This document shows, piece after piece, positions 47,201 to 57,989 of a stretch of DNA of 64,000 nucleotides (its first letter is position 1; the number at the start of each line of letters is the position of its first letter). The notes beneath the pieces were generated by a model. That model did no database searches and was not told the origin of the DNA. It worked only from the letters and a program-made list of their open reading frames with translations. The DNA is from Mercurialis annua. Lineage: Eukaryota; Streptophyta; Magnoliopsida; Malpighiales; Euphorbiaceae. Where the stretch lies: contig NC_065576.1 of NCBI RefSeq assembly GCF_937616625.2, positions 15,440,501-15,504,500 of the forward strand, in the 5' to 3' direction. The position numbers and the translations under genes are program-made.

Positions 47201-50200
47201 GTTTGTCCTAAATTGTATATCAATTTGGGACAGAAAAGGTATTTATTTGTAGCTTGAATTGATACTTAATTTTCATATAATCCTATTAGTTTTAGTATTA
47301 GTATAGAGTTTCAATCTCATAAATCTCATTAATAATTAATAAAAGAAATTACTATTTGTTAATTATCTATAACTTGAATTGATACTTATTTTTTATAAAG
47401 TTTCTATTAATTTTAATACTAGTATAACAATAGAAACACTTGGAGTTTAAATTTATTATTAAATATTGAAAAATAAAATACTTAAATAACCTTAATAAGT
47501 CAACTTTAATAGACATTATTATTGTAACTTTATTTATCCACTCCTCTTCACACATATAAACACATATATACATGTCTGTGTATGTGTGTGTGGGGATGAG
47601 GGAGATGTGCCCTTCAAATCAACCAAGCTAATTGCTAAAAATCAGACTAGGACAAAGAGTTAAATTATAACAAATCTGAGAACAAAAGACACATAACCCA
47701 AAACAAATTGACTTTGGTCCATTTCCTGATTATTGTAGTCTGCTTCTGAAAAAGATAATGATTGAATGAGGGGAAAAGCAGGATGACATATCCTGTAAGA
47801 AAATAATACAGAGTATCTAAACTATTCATAACTTAAATAAAAATACAAAGTTAGATCTGTTCAAAATATATTTTGCAATTCAGTATAAAATCATGGGAAT
47901 AGGGTGGTTATTCAACCATTGGAATTTGCTATTAAATTTTCAAAATCTGCCACTTGCAAAAACTTCCTTCAACTCTGAGGAGAATTGCCCCTCTAATCTA
48001 TAGATAACCAGCTCAATATATCAGTTAACCATTCAATTTAGCAGAATAATTCTTCAAAATTGTATAACATACATTTAACTACTCTGATTGATGCATTAGT
48101 TATTTCTACGGCTGGGGTTAGGGACACCTTTTTTTGTGATATACGGAATTAGTACCACTTTAGCTCCCTTCTGTGACCTATTTGACTCCACAATGGTAGA
48201 GACATAATATAGAAAGAAAGAAAAGGAGATGGGACAGACGATATGTTGAATGAGATATAAATTTCAAAGAGTGTACCTTGTCCTCAATAGAAGGGCAGTA
48301 CCTGGGTCCCTTAGCTTCAACCCATCCTCCATAAGTTGGAGTTTCATGCAAATTATCCTTTATAAGCTGATGGGTGGTTTTTGTAGTACGTGTCAGATAG
48401 CAACACATTTGTTCTCTTTCAATATGTACATCAGGATCAAAACTAAACCAGCTAACCTGCAAATCATTCCAGAAAAACGTAAAACTAACATGAAGAAAAT
48501 TAGAAATGCAACGTTTTCAAGAATAAAAAAAGATTTTATGATTCTGTTTCTTTTGGCCGATGATAATTAGATTCACAGTTTTGTTTCTGCAAAAGTAAGC
48601 CTCCCTAAAGAGTCAAAAGAACTATTTCTTAGTAACTGGACTAGCAGCCTAACTGTTGGGTCCCTGCCTCATGCTACAGGAGGTCAGGTTCAAACCCATC
48701 AGTCTTCTCCCTCTTCATAACTTTCCTAAGTGCAAAAGAGTGAAATCCTCATCATACAAGCTGGTAAATGCATGAATTGGAGCTAGTACCAGTAGATGAG
48801 GGCATAACAACCACTGTTGCCTATGACAAACAGCAAAAATACTAAAATGTTCTAAATTCAACCTATTTTTATAGTTAATAATGAAGAAATCATTTTGAAA
48901 ACTGCAAATATGACAACCTACTCTACAAAACCTACATATGAGATAAAATGGGAGGACCTCTTCATCCCCATGCTGAGGTTCCAATCCAGAATAATCAACC
49001 GTACGACTGTCCACACGAGCTGGAGTTCCAGTTTTTAACCTATCAGTTTCAAATCCAAGGCATTGCAAGTTTTCTGTGAGTCCTTCTGAAGCTGACTCGC
49101 CAGCTCTTCCTGCATGCATCGAAGTTCTACCAACCCAAATTTTACCACTCATAAAAGTTCCAGTAGTGAGAATAACCGAAGAAGCATAAAAATTCATCCC
49201 AAAAAAAGTGTGAACACCTTCCACATTGTCATTCTTTCCAAGTAAAATATTTGTTACCATTGCCTCTCTGATAGAAAGATTTGGAGTGCTGAAATGCAAA
49301 ATTACATTAATTAGCTTATACATACTCAGGCATTCACAGTTACTATCATCAATAAAAAGAAGGTTAAAAGAGGAAGAAAAAAACGCAGATGGAAAGCTGC
49401 AGATTACATTTAAATTTTGACTGGAAGGGTAAAATGTAGAGGAATAAGGCGGAGTGGGAAAATGGTGTCAACTACATCCATTATTTAATAAAGATAGAAA
49501 TATGATTATACCTGATTTAAGGAGAATCATCACCTTAGAAGAAGATTTGAACTCATTAATTTTTTTCAAAATTTAACAAATACTCCCTCTGTTCCAAAAG
49601 AATTGTCCACTTTTTTCTTTTTTTTTGTCCCAAATACTTGCCCATATTTCTAGTAAATCACAATTTTAAAATTAAATAGTCTATATTTCCCTTATTTAAA
49701 GTCCACTAATTATTGTCATTTTCCCGAAAAAGTGAATTGATTAAAGCATTTAATAAGAGTATACTAAGAAAAATGAAGATACTTTGTTAAAATTAGAATA
49801 TTAATTGTGTTTTCTTAAATTGTATGAAAATAGCAAAATGAACAATTGTTTTGGGACAAAGGGATAGCATCCTGCCTAAACTTCTTTCTGAAAATCCACA
49901 CATCGAATGGTGCAATCAACATCTAGTAAACTAATGTGCAAAAAATAATTAAGATAAAAGAGTTTGATCGTAAATTTTCTGGTAGAGTTGTACACTTAAA
50001 TTTGATACAGAAATATGTTAAAAGCGCGCCTAAGGCGCTAGAATAGCGCATAGCACAGGTGTTGCACCTCAGAAACACCTGAGGCGACCACCTTCAAGGC
50101 GCACCTCAGGCGCGCAAAAGCGCTCAGGCGAGCTTCTGAAGCGCGCTTAGCGCATCTGAGAAACCCTAATATTTTTGGGCTTGGGTTTTGGGCCTTTAAA

Positions 50201-53200
50201 AACAAAACATTAACAAAAGAGTTAGTTGGGTTTTTGGCTTTTAAAAATATTAAAAGAATGCATAGAAAATTTAAACGACTGCTCCTCTTCTCTGTTTTCT
50301 ACCTTCAAACTTCCACAAAGGATCAACTAGTGGTAGGCTAGTAGCTTTATTGGACTTATGATTTTATCAAAAGCATACATTTAATTTTGGGGATAATTAT
50401 TGTGTGTTATAGGTAACTTAATTTTTTTTTACATATATGCGCCGAGCTTCATTCGGGCGTGCGCTTTTTTTGCGCCTTGCGCTTAAAGTGATATGGGACC
50501 CTTTGCGCTTCAAGTGTGGTTTGCGCTTTAACAACTATGAATATAACAAACATTATATTTCTACCTTAACCCAAAAGTCTGACGTAAATCCATCTTTCTA
50601 ATGAAATAACAGGTCTATTCCTTTTTAAAAGTGGAAAAACCATGATGCAATCAATGTTATCTTACAAACATGAGTTTCTTAATTTGGAGTGCATCAACCA
50701 GAAATATTCTCTCTTTAAATACTTGAGACAAGTGAATTCTCACATAATCCTTTATCAGTTCCATTCATACCTTTCCACAACCTCCAAGGTCTTTTCCCTA
50801 AGATTTCAATCTAATATAGAAGAAGCCCAGAATCAACCTCAATTACCAACTCTTTGGTACTTTTAGGTTGCAACAAGCTTCAAGTCTCTCGAATAACAAT
50901 AAATTTCGTAACACTGAATCTTGCGTCCCAATTGCATCAACCTTACAGATTCATATATTGTATAGTTTCAACAGCAAGTGATCTACAGTGTAATCATCAA
51001 CCATTTTCTATAGAAAATGTGATGTTTTTCACTTGCTATAATCAAAAAAGTATTATTTTAAGTGCTCATTTTCACATATTTGACAGCCATGTCTAAAGTT
51101 TCAGGTTCGTCATTAAACATAAACTCGCGTGCTTCTTCACTATTATTTACTAGATAACAATACTGATAGCTGTATAAAACTTTTATCCTACTTTCACTAT
51201 TATTTTCGCTTTTCAAACAAGCACATTTTTTGGTCTCCTTGTGTCGTTCATACGCTCAACCTGATTTTTAAATATTTTGCTAAAAGCTTCAATTGGTTAT
51301 ACGATATCTATAAAAGGAGAAAAAGCATTGTGAAGTATATAATCAATCCTTCACATGCTTTAGCCATTTTCTAAAATCACAATCTGACTTGTATTTGATG
51401 AATATAGCAAAAATCATGTGTACTCCCCATTTTATTTTGTTGAAAAGGTTATCAATCTGTAGATCTTTTGAAACAATGGTTGTTCTCACGCCATGGAAGG
51501 ATTTGATAAAATATGGAGATTAGGAAAGGCTTAATCATCCAAAAATACCCTACCTCTTCTACTTTTTTCATTTATGGCCGCACCCTTCAAAATCCTCAAT
51601 TTTAGCCAATTTCTCAATTTCCACTTTCAATTATATCCATTTGTTTAAATTGGAGTGAAAAAAGGTTAGAATACACCCTTCATATTGCTTCATGTTTGAA
51701 TTTTTTAATGATAAAATGCAAATTGGAACAAGTAATATAAACGACATATTTGAACTATTTTTCACTCCAATTTGAACAAATGGCTACAATTGAAACTGAA
51801 AAAATGAGAAATGGGCTAAAAATGAAGATTTTGAAAGGTAGGACCATAAACGAAAAAAGTTGAAAAGATGGGGTATTTTTGGATGATTAACCATTAGAAA
51901 ATGAGAAAAACGGGTTCATTAGTTACCGAAACAATTAAAAATGAAATATTTTGGGAAAAATCAGAGAATATATTAAAATTACTTAGCCATTGTATTTAGT
52001 GGTCAAGTTTAGTGATAGTGAGGGTCCAAAGATGGCTATAATCTATAAAAACAATGGATTGCATGCTTGGGGGTTTGAAAGATACAAGGAAAACATATAA
52101 GTATTCAAATTTTTATGATCAAAAGGAAGCTACTGTTCTTGAAAAGTGGGGAAAGATGAATAATCCAATAATTGCCTTGGCTTTACTCTAACTCTAAAAT
52201 TTTATAATCATAAATAATTTCAACTACCATCCCCTTAAAGAATATCTAGAACAGCTCCAAATCTGCATAAAGAAGTTGTTTTAGGTGTCATAGAGAGAGG
52301 AACTGGAGTACATACTTTTATATTCACAATGTTAAAAAAAAAATGAATTGTACAAGAGCTGATAAGTTGGTCCTTATTCACTCCTATATTTGTTTTCTAT
52401 CTTGTTTTGGTGAAAGCTATGTGAATGGACCTTATAGAAAATGGGATATGAGTCCTGAAAATTCATATTGGGAGGATTTAGCATTAAATCTTGATGATAT
52501 TTTCTAAAAGTCATTGGATTATGATGCAAGAGAACAAGTGAGAATATTTTCTAGAAGACTAGATTATGATGATATTTCGCACTAAATCTTGATGATATTA
52601 TCTAGAAGACTAGATTATGATGCAAGAGAACAAGTGAGATTAGAATATCGAACTGATTATTAGAATTTTTAAAGTAGTGATCTAAATTTTGGTGTTGCTA
52701 CATTTGAATAGTTTATGCTATCATGAATTATTTTGATATTTGCTTTACTTTTTTGAGCTATTTATTGTATATTTGAATTTATACATTGATGTTTTATTGA
52801 ACTACACTAAAAAATTAACTTCCAAGAGAGACTATGATAATTTAAAGTTGTTGTATAAATAAAATTAAAATTCATTTTCTACCAACAAACCCATAATATA
52901 ATTTTAGAGTATTGCGTCTCGAAAGAGCTGCCAACTAATCCGATCCTTAGACTACCAAATTCTTTAACAATGTGCAAATTGAGTCCTCGTCCATGTACCA
53001 CTACTCGTAGCGTAACACATTCCAACTAACTATGTTTTAGACTCACAAAACCATAACTACAATTTAAAAGCACTAATTATGTTCAAAAATAATATTTATA
53101 ATAGCATTCCGGCCAGCACAACTGCTAGAATAACTTTTTCTATTAGCAAAATAATTTTTTATATCCACAATTTTGATCATTTGTCAAATATATTCCTAAA

Positions 53201-55721
53201 CTATAATTTGGACATTCTAATCCATGAATTTTGCAAATTGGGACAATTATATATAGTGGCGAAGCCACATGAACAGAAAACCAATGTATTTAATTACTGA
53301 GGCTAAATAATGCACATTTAATTTGTTTTTAATATAAATTGACCACCTTTATTTTTGTATTTTATATAAAAATATAAAATCCCCCCCCCCCTTTCAAATA
53401 ATTTCCGGCAATCGCCCCTGATTTAAATACAAGCCCTAAACTAAATGTATTTTAGGGATTATTTTTATAAATTTTTGATTCCATGAAAGATTATTGTTTA
53501 CAATTGATCTTTTATTTTAGTTTAAATAGGGTTACGCGAGTTTAAAATGGGGATCATGTGCCCAAGAATAGGTTTCAATTGAGGGTTGGATAAATTTATC
53601 TTAATTCGCAAAATTGACAAACATGTCCTATTTTTTAGTTATATTTGATGAAATGTTCAAAATTATGGATATAAAAAAGTATTTTGCCTTTTCTATTTGA
53701 AAAGAGATGGAAGCTTCTTAAGGTAGAGAAGAATGACCTAAAATAGTTGTATGATTAACTTTTATTATATGTACATGTGCAATCGTATGTATTTAAACAC
53801 TAAAGCATCAATCTATACCCAAAATCCCTCTTTCAAAAGTTAAAAGGCAGCGGGCAATTAGCAACGACAATCTAGCAGGTATGACAATGAAATTTATTTT
53901 CTATAAGCCTATGAAAGAATATTAATGGGAACAAGAAAAATGAATAAAAGAAAATCAAAAGCTATGAAAATGAAAATTATTTTCTATAAGCCCGACTGAA
54001 GCACATTAAATGGGTACAAGAGAGAGAAATAAAGCAAAATCATATATATAACTTACCTTTCCACTATTTTTTTCATTTGCATAGCATATTCCCTTTTGTC
54101 AGTTTGTGCACGCAAAGCTCGAACTGCGGGGCCTCTTGAGATGTTCAACACACGCTTTTGTAAGTAGCACCTGAAACAAGAACATAAAAGAGCTATTACA
54201 GGTTGAATTGCAAATGATGACACACTCAATTGATTTAAATAAATGCCATCTCTGATCAATGCAATCACGGACTTGTTAATGGCGCATATCAATAAATCAA
54301 AACACTTACAGCCATGGTAGCCTCAATCCTATCTTATCGCTTGTGTCTGATTTAAAAAAGGCCACTCCTCACACTTAACCTTTACTAAATTAAAACTCCT
54401 TTTAAACCCAGACATATACGTACTTCATGGCCTTTTCAGTTACCATCTTAGACACATTTACCACTTCCAAAGCCACCCATTTCTCCAGTTTCTTGCTTTA
54501 ATCTACTCTATTTCAGGACACCAAATTTTCATTCATTGTTTATATCATTAATTTTCGCTATGCTAATTTTTTTTGAGATTCAGATAATTTGATATGTAAG
54601 TAAAACTTCTATAGGAATGATATGATACCAGTAGAAAACTTGAAAACATCTCGGGAATAATAAGTTTCAATCATCAGAATTCTGCATGTACATGTATTCT
54701 GAAGAACTGCATTCTATGCATTCTAGTCAATTTGAAGAAACTTGTTCTCAGCAATGCCACATTTTCTCAGAGAATACTGTATGATTTCTGTTTTTGTTCT
54801 AAAATAAGAAGCACTCTGCACTTCACTAACACAATTTATAACAAAAGCAGATGCAAAAAAATGTAAATTAATGCTGAATTGAAATGCAATAAACAACTAC
54901 CAGTAAGAGTAGGATTAAGAGCATAATGTTGTAATAACAACAGAGCATAAATAAACATTACCTATCTGCAATTTTCCCAATTTCACCTCCAAGTGCATCC
55001 ACCTCGTGAACTAATTGTGATTTTGCAGGTCCCCCAACTGCTGGGTTGCAAGGCTGCATATCAGAAAACAACTTGATCAGAACAAATTTGAGAATATCTC
55101 GACTTTTTGTCGCGTTTATATTCACATATGCATGTCTCTGATAGTTTGCCAGAAACAGTAAACTAAAATAACTGAGTTATGTTCGTCTTGTACATAAATG
55201 GAGAAAATAGCACTGTTAATTTTAACTTTAAAAATAGATAATGAGAGAAGCCCTAAAATAGAACCCTAGAAAAGAAATTAGTAAACTAATACTAATGTTC
55301 CGGTGAGAAATTAGAAGCTGACCTGCCAAGCAATTCTATCAATATTAAGGGTAAGAAGAAGAGTGTTAGCGCCTAAACGAGCAGAAGCAAGAGCAGCTTC
55401 ACAACCGGCGTGTCCTCCTCCCACCACAATCACATCGTATCTTTCATCTTGCGAGGCTGTTGAAGCGGAGGAAACAGAGAAGCGGCGGCGGAATAAACGA
55501 GTGGTTGATCGGAAATTACGGGGGTACGACAGGGAGAGAGCATCAAATTTGGGTTTGGAGTTGGAGAAAATGAGAGAGGAGTGAGAAAGGAAAGGGGCAA
55601 AGAGAGTGAGATGGTGGTGGTGGTGGTGGTGGTGGTGGTGGTGACGGCGGCAGCGAGTAAGGCGAGAGAGATGCAGAGTGAGTGTTGTCATTTGTTTTTG
55701 GTTGATACTTGATGGATGCAC
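35095..55721 (-). CDS. gidA: Organellar tRNA wobble-uridine modifying enzyme, GidA/MnmG/MTO1 family (12 exons)
   Basis: Twelve exons with consistent phases give 733 residues from the ATG at 55691 (743 from the ATG at 55721), close to the known plant homologue length of ~720. With MnmE, the bacterial and mitochondrial enzymes install the carboxymethylaminomethyl or taurinomethyl group on U34 of certain tRNAs, using FAD. Seen here: a Ser/Arg-rich transit peptide (~1-80) containing an 11-His run (17-27); the FAD motif GGGHAG at 91-96; CNPAVGG with the first conserved cysteine (125); [20 protein letters not shown] with the second conserved cysteine (356); [13 protein letters not shown]; and the C-terminal [19 protein letters not shown] helical region. 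Location in plastid and/or mitochondrion is inferred. No coding defect is seen. Introns 3, 5, 8, 9 and 11 are 2-5 kb and full of transposon DNA. A MULE-type MITE lies just upstream. Confidence 0.95.
36855..37845 (+). pseudogene. Ty1/copia pol remnant (RT end and RNase H) in GidA intron 11
   Basis: Recognisable copia pieces run in order in mixed frames: [20 protein letters not shown] (RT C-terminus), SHWAAL-like and LGYLKG-like, then an RNase H part ([15 protein letters not shown], then [32 protein letters not shown], and near the end NKLGMINI). The segment [19 protein letters not shown] is followed ~170 bp later by a second similar one, so a partial duplication or rearrangement is present. 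It is antisense to the GidA gene, has many stops and frame changes, and is a dead fragment of an element whose LTR follows. Confidence 0.8.
37846..38290 (+). mobile_element. Copia LTR, interrupted by a Stowaway MITE
   Basis: It starts TGTCAAAGAATATTG just after a purine-rich GAGGGGCAG and a copia C-terminus, and ends near TCTATAACA at ~38289. Without the Stowaway insertion (38008-38257) it is about 195 bp. The right end is approximate. Confidence 0.6.
38008..38257. mobile_element. Stowaway MITE (250 bp) with TA duplication
   Basis: Terminal CTCCCTCCGTCCC and its complement GACGGAGGGAG are flanked by TA at 38006-38007 and 38258-38259: the standard Tc1/mariner Stowaway signature. It lies inside the copia LTR in GidA intron 11. 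Confidence 0.93.
38408..38500 (-). CDS. gidA: GidA exon 11
   Basis: 93 bp encoding [20 protein letters not shown] and on to REKLSK, the conserved PLP.DLDY segment. Confidence 0.93.
38636..38853 (-). CDS. gidA: GidA exon 10
   Basis: 218 bp from [16 protein letters not shown] to RQKIQLQQ. Confidence 0.92.
39150..39640 (-). pseudogene. Gypsy (chromovirus) integrase end and chromodomain remnant in GidA intron 9
   Basis: On the minus strand, from 39640 down, the pieces [26 protein letters not shown] and [13 protein letters not shown] occur. They are followed at 39340-39200 by [20 protein letters not shown] and EFQRLDQD. These match the end of a plant chromovirus polyprotein: GPF/KI motif, then a chromodomain-like FLVKW...SDCTWI pattern. 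Frames differ and stops intervene, so it is a dead fragment. It lies in the same strand direction as the host gene. Confidence 0.7.
40814..41013. repeat. Exact-period 100-bp tandem duplication in GidA intron 9
   Basis: Two adjacent 100-bp units start ACACAGCTCCTAAATCTCC at 40814 and 40914 and differ at only a few positions: a recent local duplication. Confidence 0.93.
41408..41574 (-). CDS. gidA: GidA exon 9
   Basis: 167 bp encoding [20 protein letters not shown] and on to [12 protein letters not shown]. Of two nearby donors, only the one after 41408 keeps phase with exon 10. Confidence 0.9.
41860..42145. repeat. CCGGTT-rich repeat element in GidA intron 8
   Basis: Dense, diverged copies of CCGGTTC/GAACCGG in both orientations run from 41870 to 42140. 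The ends (TTCCGGTTCAACC..., ...GCCACCGGTTCG) are inverted, resembling a degenerate DNA-transposon or MITE. The family is not assigned. Confidence 0.45.
42235..42531. mobile_element. MITE-like inverted repeat in GidA intron 8
   Basis: The left arm TTTGCGATTTAAGCATG with TATTCATAA (42260-42285) pairs with the right arm carrying TTATAAATAATGTGCTTAAA and CCACAAA (42488-42517). The element size would be near 300 bp. No target duplication was fixed. Confidence 0.4.
43621..43763 (-). CDS. gidA: GidA exon 8
   Basis: 143 bp from [12 protein letters not shown] to EPYRMLT; ends in phase 2. Confidence 0.92.
43958..44176 (-). CDS. gidA: GidA exon 7
   Basis: 219 bp from [11 protein letters not shown] to GYEEAAAQ, with the [10 protein letters not shown] and [14 protein letters not shown] family motifs. 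Confidence 0.93.
44998..45078 (-). CDS. gidA: GidA exon 6
   Basis: 81 bp encoding [20 protein letters not shown] and on to ELYVQ. Confidence 0.92.
46615..47239. mobile_element. Stowaway-like MITE split by a MULE-type MITE
   Basis: The left end TCTCCGTCCCAAATTGA and right end CAATTTGGGACAGAAAAGG are inverted and resemble Stowaway termini. The right side is followed by TA. The 393-bp element 46690-47082 has inserted into it, so its original length was about 225 bp. Confidence 0.65.
46690..47082. mobile_element. MULE-type MITE (393 bp) with perfect 9-bp TSD
   Basis: TIRs start GGCAAAAATACTGAAAACTC and end with the complementary GTATTTTTGCC, similar for over 100 bp (shared AATTGCACCCTATTTAGGG and its complement). 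ATTGATTAA is exact at 46681-46689 and 47083-47091. Confidence 0.92.
48277..48456 (-). CDS. gidA: GidA exon 5
   Basis: 180 bp from [13 protein letters not shown] to [11 protein letters not shown]; carries the second conserved cysteine. Confidence 0.93.
48958..49288 (-). CDS. gidA: GidA exon 4
   Basis: 331 bp from [12 protein letters not shown] to QHGDEE, including [13 protein letters not shown] and LKTGTPARV. Separated from exon 3 by a 4.8-kb intron. Confidence 0.93.
49583..49864. mobile_element. Degenerate Stowaway MITE in GidA intron 3
   Basis: The left end CTCCCTCTGTTCC is preceded by TA, and the right end TTTTGGGACAAAGGGA is followed by TA. Inner inverted segments (AATTGTCCAC / ATGAACAATTG) agree with a Stowaway of ~280 bp. 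Confidence 0.8.
50017..50532. mobile_element. GCGC-rich MITE-like element in GidA intron 3
   Basis: Terminal inverted repeats GTTAAAAGCGC / GCGCTTTAAC enclose subterminal clusters of GCGCCT, GGCGC and AAGCGC in both orientations, GC-rich against a very AT-rich background. No clear target duplication was found, so the superfamily is undecided (hAT-like is a guess). Confidence 0.6.
51528..51892. mobile_element. MULE-type MITE (365 bp) in GidA intron 3
   Basis: TIRs GGCTTAATCATCCAAAAATA and complementary TATTTTTGGATGATTAACC extend inwards through CTACTTTTTTC and AATTGAAA-type blocks. ATTAGGAAA (51519-51527) and ATTAGAAAA (51893-51901) give a 9-bp duplication with one mismatch. Confidence 0.88.
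54057..54170 (-). CDS. gidA: GidA exon 3
   Basis: 114 bp encoding [20 protein letters not shown] and onward to MKKIVE; conserved [11 protein letters not shown] motif of the family. Confidence 0.93.
54962..55053 (-). CDS. gidA: GidA exon 2
   Basis: 92 bp encoding [15 protein letters not shown] and following residues up to IADR; carries the first conserved cysteine. AG acceptor at 55055-55054 and GT donor at 54961-54960. Confidence 0.93.
55323..55721 (-). CDS. gidA: GidA exon 1 (transit peptide and FAD GGGHAG motif)
   Basis: Two ATGs are possible, 55721 and 55691. The second ([10 protein letters not shown]) starts the more typical transit peptide. The exon contains an (ATG-strand CAC/CAT)n run coding 11 histidines (about 55611-55643) and ends IDRIAWQ at a GT donor (55322-55321), phase 0. 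Confidence 0.93.
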
Positions 55722-55763
55722 AACCTTTTACCTTACAATGGATATGCTTGGTAAGACAACTAT

Positions 55764-56746
55764 TGGACAAAGGATCACTTTACCCCCTCAACTTGGCACA
55801 AAGTATTAAAAAAGTGCAAGGTAAGAAAAAATGATCACTTTTACCTGAATTTGACAGAATTGGTACAAAAAAACTCTTCCCACCTCTCACCCAAAAGAGT
55901 GAGACACACTCTCCGGTTTTGATGGTGGTTTTTTCTATGTGGTTTTTGATAAATATAGATGTAAAATGGTCCCAAATTTTTTAACATTTTAGATTAATAT
56001 CTATACTTGAATAAAAAAAACAATTTAATCCTTCAATTTAAAACTTTACATAATAAATTAACTCTCCAATTTTGAATTTTAAACCTTTTTTATTTAATTT
56101 ACATAAATATCCATAGTTTTATGAAATTAGAAAATGTAAAAAATATTTTGTATACATGCCAAAACAATTTACTCCTTAGAACCAAAAATCGACCCTTTAA
56201 AATAGATCTGGTGAATCTATTCATCGCAAAATTAATGAGTAGACATATTTGTTCATCACTTAATGAAAGTGATGAATAGTCTATTTATCAATTAATGAAA
56301 GTGATGAACAATGCTATGTTCATCACTTTCTTAATGACACTGATGAACAAACCCGTGAGGTTAGTTCATTTAGCGAGCTCCTCGCCAAAACGAGGAGCAA
56401 ATTTGCTTTTCTTTTTAGCAAGAAGTAGATCTGCTCCTCGCCTGAGGACCAGAACTCCAAGGAGGAGTTGCTTCTCCGACGAGTAGGCTCCTCCTCCTCG
56501 CCAGACTTTTCAAAAAAAAATGGAAAGAATTTTGGAAGAATATTCAAAATGGCTCCTAAATTAATTAAAGTTTAATTAACATTTAAATATGACTAATTAG
56601 AAATTCATTCTCCAATTAAGATGCTACGTCAGCATAGAGGGTTTTTGGGAATTTACCAAGTTCAGGGTAAAGGTGATCTGGTTTTTCAGTTTTAGACTTT
56701 TTAGATACTTTGTGCTAGGTTGAGGGGGTGAAGCGACCCTTTGCTC
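55764..56746. mobile_element. MULE-type MITE (983 bp) in the GidA promoter
   Basis: The termini TGGACAAAGGATCACTTTA and the complementary right end (CACCCCCTCAACCTAGCAC when read inwards) share CCCCCTCAACYTRGCACAAA over ~90 bp. GACAACTAT (55755-55763) and GACACCTAT (56747-56755) give a 9-bp duplication with one mismatch. The interior has GATGAACA..TTCATCACTTT inverted repeats (56230-56345) and clusters of GAGGAG/CTCCTC (56375-56510). The left end lies 43 bp above the upstream ATG and 73 bp above the downstream ATG of GidA. Confidence 0.8.
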
Positions 56747-56759
56747 GACACCTATTTGT

Positions 56760-56806
56760 CTATATATATATATATATATCTATATATATATATATGTTTA
56801 TATATT
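56760..56806. repeat. AT microsatellite
   Basis: Run of (TA)n with two interruptions, directly after the promoter MITE. Confidence 0.9.
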
Positions 56807-57254
56807 TGTAGGTTTAAAAAAATTATTAGGCGATTTATTTAAAATGAAATAAAAAGTTATTCCAATTTTTCTTTTTACATAATTGACGTTTAGATCAATA
56901 TGGAGTAAAAAGTACAAAATAAGTCTGTAACCTAACTATGGATCCGGATGTCTAATGTGCGTATCGGCTCCTGAAATGGGGAAAATAAGAAGAGAATCGG
57001 GAACAGCAGGTTAGGGACCCCGTGACCGCTCCGAAGCTCTATTCAATTAATTGTCTATTTGAGTAATGTAGTATGGTTCAGATTTATGTCGTATCTTTGG
57101 GCGCATGGGCTCGTGTCCTTTTCACAGTGCTTCCAGCGTGTTTGTCCTTTCCTAACTAATGTAGAATTCCTTTGTAGCGATTCGCTTCCTTGTTTATGCT
57201 TATTCCATCATTAATTCCCCCGCTTAAGTTTTTTGCGGTGGCTAGGTATTTATG
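56807..57254. other. Intergenic sequence between the promoter MITE and a gypsy element
   Basis: No gene or repeat recognised. The last bases TTATG (57250-57254) would be the left target duplication of the gypsy element. Confidence 0.35.
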
Positions 57255-57989
57255 TGTAATACCCCAAATATTTTAAGATAATTAAGTCGTGTCACGTGTC
57301 GTGAATACCGATAAATTAAATTAAGAAGAATTTAATTTAATTATATTGGAAATTCAGAATAATATTTATTAAGCGGTTTTACGGGAATTAAAGAAATAAC
57401 TTCAAAAATTAATTTAAAATAAAATATAAATCCCGTGACGGAAATGATTTCACCAAAGTCCGCGAAATAATTTATAGTATCTGTGGTAAAAGTTTCGAGT
57501 CAATCAGAGATCGTTTAAAATTTGGACGCAGATAGATTTTGGACTAAATTAAAACTTTTAAAAAGTTTCAAAGACCAAAGTGCAAATTGGTATATATATA
57601 TATATATAACCTAAAGGATGAAGGAATCATCCAGACCTTCATCATCATATTCTTTTTCTTTCATTTTCAACGACGAAAGTTTACGGTTCTTCGCTCGATC
57701 TCCGTTTCTCGTCCGTTTCTGACGTTCAATAGCTCGAATTGATCGTATTTCAGCGGCGAATCACGGTATACTTGACGTTTTAACGTTTGGATGGATTAAT
57801 TTCATTATATATCGAGTTAAGGTTTTAGGCCATGAAACGATTTTATCGTTTTAACGATATTAGGATTGATTTATAACGTTTTGAATTAAGATTAAGTGTT
57901 TTCGACGTGTTTGTGCGTTGTTTGGATGTCGGAAATGTGAAATTAGGTCGAAAGCACGTCGAATTGGGCCTTAGGGCGCGAGCCCGTGG

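Larger units (their letters stand above)
45079..48276. other. GidA intron 5 (3.2 kb): insertions and local duplications
   Basis: It holds a ~45-bp duplication (GATACCGATATTCTTTAAAC at 45628 and 45798), a repeated GATTGTGTAGAGTTCCCACA (45774, 45867), a tandem ~40-bp duplication (AGGCTTAACTTCCTATTTTG at 46072 and 46112) and nested MITEs (46615-47239). The rest is AT-rich with no gene. Confidence 0.7.
49289..54056. other. GidA intron 3 (4.8 kb): transposon-filled
   Basis: It contains a Stowaway (49583-49864), a GCGC-rich MITE (50017-50532), a MULE-type MITE (51528-51892), a partial tandem duplication with CTAGAAGACTAGATTATGAT (52548, 52599) and a 13-C run near 53380. No gene is seen. Confidence 0.7.

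Noticed and set aside
55363..55584. Plus-strand ORF opposite GidA exon 1
   Set aside because: Shadow of a conserved coding exon whose FAD motif and splice phase are clear on the minus strand.
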